10,021 nucleotides of DNA, taken from Baffinella frigidus (lineage: Eukaryota; Cryptophyceae; Cryptomonadales; Baffinellaceae). Position 1 is the first letter of the stretch, and each line of letters opens with the position of its first letter. The notes under the pieces are model-generated. The model did not search any database and had not been told where the DNA came from. It saw nothing but the letters and a program-made list of their open reading frames with translations. Of the stretch, positions 6,346 through 10,021 are shown in pieces. The DNA lies in NCBI GenBank assembly GCA_026770585.1, contig MU647172.1, positions 139,215-149,235 on the forward strand, written 5' to 3'. The translations under genes and the position numbers were made by a program.

Positions 6346-6552
6346 GTTGTGTCGGGAGCGGCCCCTTGAACCACAGCAGGTGGAGTCCTCTGCTAAATTG
6401 GGAGCACGACAACCCCAGTCCTCGCCTTGGGACGGCACGGGCTGACACCGACAATCCTGTCTAATAAATCGGAAATAACGGAAATAACGGAGTCTTTCCG
6501 CGGGTTGCCAGATTGAAGTGCGGCTACACGCTTATGGAATCCACTAGCATGA

Positions 6553-6600
6553 CACAGGGATGCCTCGCTCACAAGGAGGCGCACGTCCTAGACTTCTAGG
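6553..6600. mobile_element. Palindromic MITE, left-half fragment
   Basis: ACAGGGATGCCTCGCTCAC followed by AAGGAGGCG resembles the left arm with substitutions. It abuts full copy 4. Confidence 0.5.
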
Positions 6601-6605
6601 GCCCT

Positions 6606-6726
6606 GCAGGGGTACCTCGCTCATAAGAAACGCCCGCCCCCCTAGGACCACCATAGGGCCCTAAGCATATAGCCCTACTGTAGGGTCCTAGGGGGAGGCG
6701 GTTTCTTATGAGCGAGGTACCCCTGC
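6606..6726. mobile_element. Palindromic MITE, full copy 4
   Basis: Arms GCAGGGGTACCTCGCTC and GAGCGAGGTACCCCTGC, bordered by CA or TG rather than TA. The centre reads ACCACCATAGGGCCC, the copy 2 orientation. The stem is almost perfect, so it is a young copy or one under conversion. Confidence 0.85.
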
Positions 6727-6727
6727 A

Positions 6728-6910
6728 CAGTAGGCCCTATCTGGGGTGTATACGTCGGAGTTCCCCAATCCATTGGAGGCATGGCCTTTCTGCAGGATAA
6801 GTTCCGGTGTCCGCCTATGTTGGGAGCTCGAAGAACCTAAAGGACCTAAAGAGGTCCCCAACCTACCCAAAGTGAGCAGGCTACGGCAGATCACGCAGAA
6901 ATGCTTGGGG
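6728..6910 (+). repeat. Duplicated segment, filled copy
   Basis: It matches 7074-7203 in order: GGCCCTATCTG, GGAGTTCCCCAATCC, TTGGAGG, then (after the insert at 6780-6850) TCCCCAACCTACCCAAAGTG, GGCTACGGCAGAT and GCAGAAATGCTTGGGGC. Confidence 0.8.
6780..6850 (+). mobile_element. 71-bp SINE-like insertion with GAGG target duplication
   Basis: Inserted into the duplicated segment between TTGGAGG and TCCCC. The paralogous segment at 7137-7147 reads TTGGAGGTCCC without it. The insert is flanked by GAGG at 6776-6779 and 6851-6854. It carries AAGTTCCGGTGTCCGCCTA, TTGGGAGCTCGAAGAACC and the CCTAAAGGACCTAAA tail, so it is a severely 5'-truncated member of the SINE-like family. The filled and empty pair is direct evidence that this repeat moves. 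Confidence 0.8.
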
Positions 6911-6928
6911 CGAGTCTAAACTTAGACC

Positions 6929-6997
6929 AAGGCAGTCAACTAATCTAATCTCAGCCTAAGGCAGTCAAAGCGTCCTCTTATTCTCTCGAAGGCAGTC
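6929..6997 (+). repeat. Three AAGGCAGTC direct repeats at about 30-bp spacing
   Basis: AAGGCAGTC occurs at 6929, 6958 and 6989; a weaker TTAGGCAGGC follows near 7007. The spacers are unrelated. They are too short and too few for a CRISPR array, so this is more likely a decayed tandem repeat. Confidence 0.45.
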
Positions 6998-7022
6998 TGC
7001 TGGCTCTTAGGCAGGCACAAGG

Positions 7023-7066
7023 CTGCACTACGGCGGATCGCGCAGAAATACTTGGGGCTTGCCCTC
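7023..7066 (+). repeat. Third copy of the CTACGGC-GCAGAAAT block
   Basis: CACTACGGCGGATCGCGCAG then AAATACTTGGGGC resembles 6880-6911 and 7168-7200. It shows that this local segment has been duplicated more than once. Confidence 0.6.
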
Positions 7067-7073
7067 CCTAGGA

Positions 7074-7203
7074 CCCTACATGTTCGGTAGGCCCAAAGCC
7101 CTATCTGTGGGGAATACGCCGGAGTTTCCCAATCCGTTGGAGGTCCCCAACCTATCCAAAGTGAGCAGGCTACGGCAGATTGCGCAGAAATACTTGGGGC
7201 TGT
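7074..7203 (+). repeat. Duplicated segment, empty copy
   Basis: Paralogue of 6728-6910 without the 71-bp insert. Its left part, CCTAGGACCCTACATG just before the segment, resembles the MITE centre, so an eroded MITE may be joined to it. Confidence 0.75.
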
Positions 7204-7657
7204 TCTCCCTCCACGCAGGGCTGGAGGGGGGGGTATTCAAAAGTCATTTTTCAAGGGAAAACGGTATTCAAAACTCAATTTTGAGTAGAACACGGCTCCA
7301 AGGGCGACCCAATGGCTCCAAGGGCGACACTGGAATACCCCCACGAAGGGCCTGGCGTGGGTCCCTGAAACCGTTAGGCCCGCCTCAGGAATACAGTGTA
7401 GCGTGAGATAGGCCCACCTCCAGACACAGCAGCACTCAGAGACACGCGTCTCCGCTTCTGTCACTTCAATCAGTCCCACTTACACTTCCCACCTCCGACG
7501 CGGAAACACCCACACGAATCGCACGCTCCATCCACCCCACGCCCCCCCCCCCACACGCTCTCGCTCACATCATCTACATGTTCACTCCACGAGACATTTC
7601 CCCACTCACTCGCACTACACCGTGCACTCGCTGGCAACAAACCACACACGTCTGTCT
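7204..7657. other. Intergenic region, CA- and C-rich, no gene seen
   Basis: The left part has a possible small element, 7231-7342, bounded by GGGGGTATTC and GAATACCCCC, with an internal tandem GGCTCCAAGGGCGAC (7294 and 7315). From about 7410 to 7655 the plus strand is rich in C and CA. The open frames here show no family signature. Confidence 0.45.
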
Positions 7658-7775
7658 ACATGGTTACCTCGCTCATAAGAAATCGCCTCCCCTTAGGACC
7701 CTACAGTAGGCCTATGCCTAGGGCCCTATGGTGGTCCTAGGGGGGGGCGGATTCTTATGAGCGAGGTACCCCTGT
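7658..7775. mobile_element. Palindromic MITE, full copy 5
   Basis: Left arm ACATGGTTACCTCGCTC (two changes) and right arm GAGCGAGGTACCCCTGT, bordered by TA on both sides. The centre is in the copy 1 orientation. Confidence 0.85.
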
Positions 7776-7840
7776 ACCCCCCCCCCCCCGTTCGAGCACC
7801 AACGCCATCTCACGCTGCTCCATCATCTCGCTACAGGGGT

Positions 7841-8016
7841 ACAGGGGTACCTCGCTCATAAGAAACTGCCCCTCCCCCTAGGATCACCGTAGGGCCCTAG
7901 GCATAGGCCTACTGTAAGGTCCTAGGGGGGTCCCTAGGACCACCGTAGGGCCCTAGGCATAGGCCTACTGTAAGGTCCTAGGGGGGTGCGGCTTCTTGTG
8001 AGCGAGGTACCCCTGT
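7841..8016. mobile_element. Palindromic MITE, full copy 6 with duplicated centre
   Basis: Arms ACAGGGGTACCTCGCTC and GAGCGAGGTACCCCTGT with TA borders. The 56-bp centre occurs twice in tandem (7876-7931 and 7932-7987) with a single difference, GATCAC against GACCAC, which makes the element 176 bp. Another TACAGGGG end lies just left, at 7832. Confidence 0.85.
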
Positions 8017-8044
8017 ACCTCACTCATAAGGAGCCGCCGCCCAT
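8012..8044. mobile_element. Palindromic MITE, left-arm fragment
   Basis: GTACCTCACTCATAAGGAGC is a diverged left arm that overlaps the right end of full copy 6. Centre and right arm are absent. Confidence 0.5.
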
Positions 8045-8060
8045 CAATAGACGCGTCTCT

Positions 8061-8073
8061 CAGCTGGCCCTCC

Positions 8074-8110
<37 letters not shown>

Positions 8111-8121
8111 CCAGCTGGCCC
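8061..8121 (+). repeat. CT microsatellite flanked by CAGCTGGCCC repeats
   Basis: A (CT)n tract at 8073-8111 with one CTTTCT interruption. The 10-mer CAGCTGGCCC lies directly on both sides (8061-8070 and 8112-8121). The minus-strand Arg/Glu frame across it is a simple-repeat artefact. Confidence 0.85.
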
Positions 8122-8187
8122 GCTGGCAAGAACACCCCCCCTCTCGTATAAGTGCCTACTTCCGCTGACCAGAACACTTTCCCTATC

Positions 8188-8285
8188 AGTAACTACTTTT
8201 TGTTATCAGTAACTTCTTTTCAGTGACTTTTTTTCAGTAACTTCTTTTTCTGATCGGTAACTACTTTTCAGCAACTACTTTTTCT
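8188..8285 (+). repeat. AGTAACTACTTTTT minisatellite
   Basis: About six imperfect units of CAGTAACT(A/T)CTTTT with variable T-runs and occasional TGATCGG spacers. If the neighbouring lysine-rich frame is real, this is its 3' end and 3' UTR. Confidence 0.75.
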
Positions 8286-8370
8286 TCTTCCCGCCCTTGC
8301 CCCCCTTCTTCCCATCCTTGCCCCCCTCCTTCTTCTTCTTCTTTTTCTTGCCCCCGTCCGGGTTGTACAC
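8275..8370 (-). CDS. Possible lysine-rich C-terminal exon (partial gene)
   Basis: On the minus strand, the acceptor-like CCCTGTACAG is followed by an open stretch of 31 codons and TAG. The peptide is VYNPDGG, then seven Lys, then EGGKDGKKGGKGG and four Lys. Such basic tails end a variety of eukaryotic proteins (ribosomal, nuclear, axonemal), so no function is assigned. The upstream sequence on the minus strand is a CCCTAAA array and a MITE, as in an intron; no upstream exon is recognised up to the right edge. It may be an orphan exon, a gene remnant, or a GAA/AAG-rich repeat that happens to be open. Confidence 0.3.
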   Translation of the reverse strand: MYNPDGGKKKKKKKEGGKDGKKGGKGGKKKK

Positions 8371-8376
8371 CTGTAC

Positions 8377-8443
8377 AGGGTTTAAGATTTAGAGATTAGG
8401 GTTTGGGGTTTGGTGTTTAGGGTTTAGGGTTTAGGGTTTAGGG
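8377..8443 (+). repeat. Interstitial TTTAGGG telomere-like array
   Basis: Degenerate units (TTTAAGATTTAGAGATTAGGG) lead into TTTGGGG, TTTGGTG and then four clean TTTAGGG units. The G-rich strand is on plus and MITE sequence follows to the right, so this is not a chromosome end. Confidence 0.9.
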
Positions 8444-8500
8444 CCGGGGGCGCAAGTCAGCGCCTAGTCTTGCGCGCCGTACAGGGGTACCTAGGTAGAT

Positions 8501-8619
8501 ACAGGGGTACCTCGCTCATAAGAAACCGCCCCCCCCCTAAGGCCATCCTAGGGCCCTAGGCATGGTCCTACTGTAGGGTCCTAGGGGGGGGCGGTTTCTT
8601 AGGAGCGAGGTACCCCCGT
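8501..8619. mobile_element. Palindromic MITE, full copy 7
   Basis: Arms ACAGGGGTACCTCGCTC and GAGCGAGGTACCCCCGT, bordered by TA. The flanks carry further ACAGGGGT phrases (8481 and 8620), so insertion was into or next to older MITE ends. The centre is in the copy 2 orientation with local change (GGCCATCCTAGGGCCC). Confidence 0.85.
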
Positions 8620-8812
8620 ACAGGGGTTACTCGAATCGTAATTTAAGGTTGAGGCTCCCTCGTTTTTAAAGTGTTTCTTGGTACGAATGAAACATTATTG
8701 TGCCCAGGAATGGCTCCAATTGCCGACTTTTGGCGTGTTTCCCGGGGAAAGAATCTCGAAATAAAATTTAGGCATATTCCCACTTGTGGCCTGGATGGGG
8801 TTACTCGCGAAT
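8620..8812. other. Spacer, no gene seen
   Basis: Single-copy looking sequence. GGGGTTACTCG occurs near both ends (8626 and 8799), each followed within a few bases by GAAT. No credible open frame. Confidence 0.4.
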
Positions 8813-8962
8813 TTATCTCAGAAAAGGAGTTCTAAAACTCGTTTTCTTAAGTCAATCTCCCTTCAAATATGTCAACTTATGCGTAGAGAAAAGAATAAGT
8901 TGACATATTTGAAGGGGAATTGACTCAAGAAAACGAGTTTTAGAACTCCTTTTCTGAGATAA
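8813..8962. mobile_element. 150-bp foldback with 67-bp arms
   Basis: Arms 8813-8879 and 8896-8962 are inverted repeats with about three mismatches around a 16-base loop. They start TTATCTCAGAAAAGGAGTTC. The near identity suggests a recent or conversion-maintained element. The motif AGAATAAG occurs in the loop and just after the right end. No coding capacity. Confidence 0.8.
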
Positions 8963-8971
8963 GAATAAGGC

Positions 8972-9225
8972 CACGCACCGCCCCTAGGGTGGTCTTGTGC
9001 TCATAGGACTCGCCCTACCATCTACTGGAAAGCCCCAGGGGAAGTCTCAAAAAGTAGCGGAAGCTGTAGCTTCCGCTACTTTGGAGCCATTTTGACCTCA
9101 AAAGGCAATTTTTGCCCCAAGGACGTGACCAAAATTCGTCAAAAGGCAACAATAGTGTCGTGTCCAGAGAAATTGAAACTTCCCCTGTGGCTTTGCAGTA
9201 GATAGAACCCTATGGCGGTGCGTGT
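8972..9225. mobile_element. Compound foldback about 254 bp
   Basis: Outer arms begin CACGCACCGCC (8972) and end GGCGGTGCGTG (9225). They continue inward as ATCTACTGGAAAGCC with CAGGGGAAGT, matched by the inverse at about 9172-9205, and the left arm carries about 28 extra bases. The interior holds a separate perfect palindrome at 9052-9081. Confidence 0.6.
9052..9081. repeat. Perfect 14-bp-stem palindrome
   Basis: AAGTAGCGGAAGCT, two bases (GT), then the exact inverse. It lies within the compound foldback. There is no T-run after it to suggest a Pol III or factor-independent terminator. Confidence 0.85.
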
Positions 9226-9417
9226 CCTCAATTTCGAGCAACCCCTCTACTGGGCTGGTTTTCCACTGAACAGCCACCGGGGCCTTCGATGATGTGTCCG
9301 TCTAAACAATTCTGGTACAAATTGCAAGTCATTTGAGGGTAAGGGGCTGGAAATGATCCCCGGAAATCCGGGGGAAACAGAACTCGGGCGCTGGTAAGTG
9401 GCTGGTTCAGATCAAGG
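9226..9417. other. Spacer, no gene seen
   Basis: Contains a small GC-rich hairpin, CCCCGGAAATCCGGGG (9358-9373). Otherwise no repeats or coding sequence are recognised. Confidence 0.4.
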
Positions 9418-9419
9418 TG

Positions 9420-10021
9420 GCGGTATCAATCAAGGTATCTACTCTTGCGGGAGGGCTCAATGCGCAACAATCAAATCCAGGGGGGGGTTGAAATGCACAA
9501 ACCTGGTTTGCCTTTTTGTTCAGGTAGTAGTGTCAATCTCATCCCGTCAGGTATTTGATTTGAATGGTTCGGAGTCCCCAAAATGCTCGAAATTTACTAC
9601 ACGCTTGTCACGTCCAACCCTTATTATTACTAGTAAGACCAAACGTGTAGTAAATTTCGTGTATTCGGGGGACTCCGAACAATTTAAATCAAATACCTGA
9701 CGGGATGAAACCAAGCCTTGATTGCACACACCGGGTTGGCCCGACACGCCCCACCCTAGTGTGGCCGACGAGAACCCCTACTGGTGTCAATCATGCCTTT
9801 CATGCACATACGGGGTTTGCCTTGTTGTTGAGGTCAAGCTGGGGGTGTGAGGACCTAGGCCAGGACGAGCCCGCCTCGGGCCGTTCGGTAGCCTGTACTC
9901 GGGGCAAACACCGGTATCTAAAGTTGTATCAATCGAGGTCTCTCTTCCTGTGGGATGGCTGTATGCACATACCGGGTTTGCCTTCTTGTTAATGTCAAGC
10001 TAGAGGCTTTCACGACCTGGA
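9420..10021 (+). repeat. Diverged direct-repeat region (GCACATACCGGGTTTGCC)
   Basis: ATGCACA(T/A)AC-GGGTTTGCCTT-TTGTT phrases begin at 9493, 9802 and 9963, with a partial at 9722. Two of them continue into GTCAAGCT. GTATCAATC followed by AAGG or GAGG occurs upstream of the first and last. The open frames here (for example 9705-9992) simply cross the repeats. Confidence 0.6.
9539..9708. mobile_element. 170-bp foldback with 65-bp arms
   Basis: Arms 9539-9603 and 9644-9708 are inverted repeats beginning TCATCCCGTCAGGTATTTGA, with about nine mismatches around a 40-base loop. It lies between units of the direct-repeat region. The two antiparallel open frames over it are palindrome artefacts with matching peptides. 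Confidence 0.8.

Noticed and set aside
6929-7010. CRISPR-like array from AAGGCAGTC repeats at about 30-bp spacing
   Set aside because: The repeats are 9 bp, only three are good, the genome is eukaryotic, and no cas genes are present.
7965-8177. Arg/Glu-rich frame on the minus strand
   Set aside because: It is produced by the CT microsatellite and the neighbouring MITE arm.
9398-9747. Two antiparallel open frames with similar peptides (SSRQVFDLN)
   Set aside because: Both read through the two arms of the same 170-bp foldback, so the likeness is structural and not coding.

Overview
The window looks like repeat-rich nuclear DNA from a GC-rich unicellular eukaryote, most likely an alga. The grounds are a gene split by canonical GT-AG introns, interstitial TTTAGGG and TTTGGGG telomere-like arrays (TTTAGGG is the telomere unit of plants, many green algae and several other protist groups), and a very high density of short palindromic elements. 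A prasinophyte-type green alga is a guess and the species cannot be fixed from the sequence. There are no bacterial operons, rRNA genes or convincing tRNA genes.

The left 2 kb holds the only well supported gene, on the minus strand and running off the left edge. Four exons can be joined, all at phase 0: exon 1 (2020-1619) gives a helical domain that resembles the four-helix-bundle/HeLo-type N-terminus of MLKL-like proteins; exon 2 (1390-1298) gives a 31-residue Gln/Glu/Met-rich coiled coil; exon 3 (625-302) gives a protein-kinase N-lobe with glycine loop, catalytic lysine and helix-C glutamate; exon 4 (192-127) gives beta strands 4 and 5 and the hinge. The catalytic loop and DFG motif lie outside the window. 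The overall plan, helical bundle then brace or coiled coil then kinase, is that of MLKL-type proteins, but the kinase part looks catalytically intact so far.

From about 2.6 kb to the right edge I find no ordinary gene. This 7.4 kb is a mosaic of mobile-element debris. (a) At 2.78-3.93 kb, 4.3-4.5 kb, 5.47 kb and 6.78 kb lie copies of a SINE-like repeat that share a 3' end with an ACCTAAAGG tail and are shortened at the 5' end to different extents; one copy can be compared with its own empty site 360 bp away. (b) From 5.26 to 8.62 kb lies a cluster of about twelve full, partial or eroded copies of a roughly 120-bp palindromic MITE with CAGGGGTACC ends and TA at the borders. (c) Several other foldback elements occur at 1.09, 2.60, 4.16, 8.81, 8.97 and 9.54 kb, two of which (1.09 and 4.16 kb) share ends. 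(d) Near 8.1-8.45 kb are a CT microsatellite, a minisatellite, a possible lysine-rich terminal exon on the minus strand, and a TTTAGGG array. (e) At 9.4-10.0 kb a diverged direct repeat is split by a foldback.

No transposase or reverse transcriptase is visible, so every mobile element here would depend on enzymes supplied from elsewhere. The foldback inside intron 2 of the kinase gene, and the telomere-like arrays in intron 4 and in the putative intron at 8.4 kb, show that these repeats also colonise introns.
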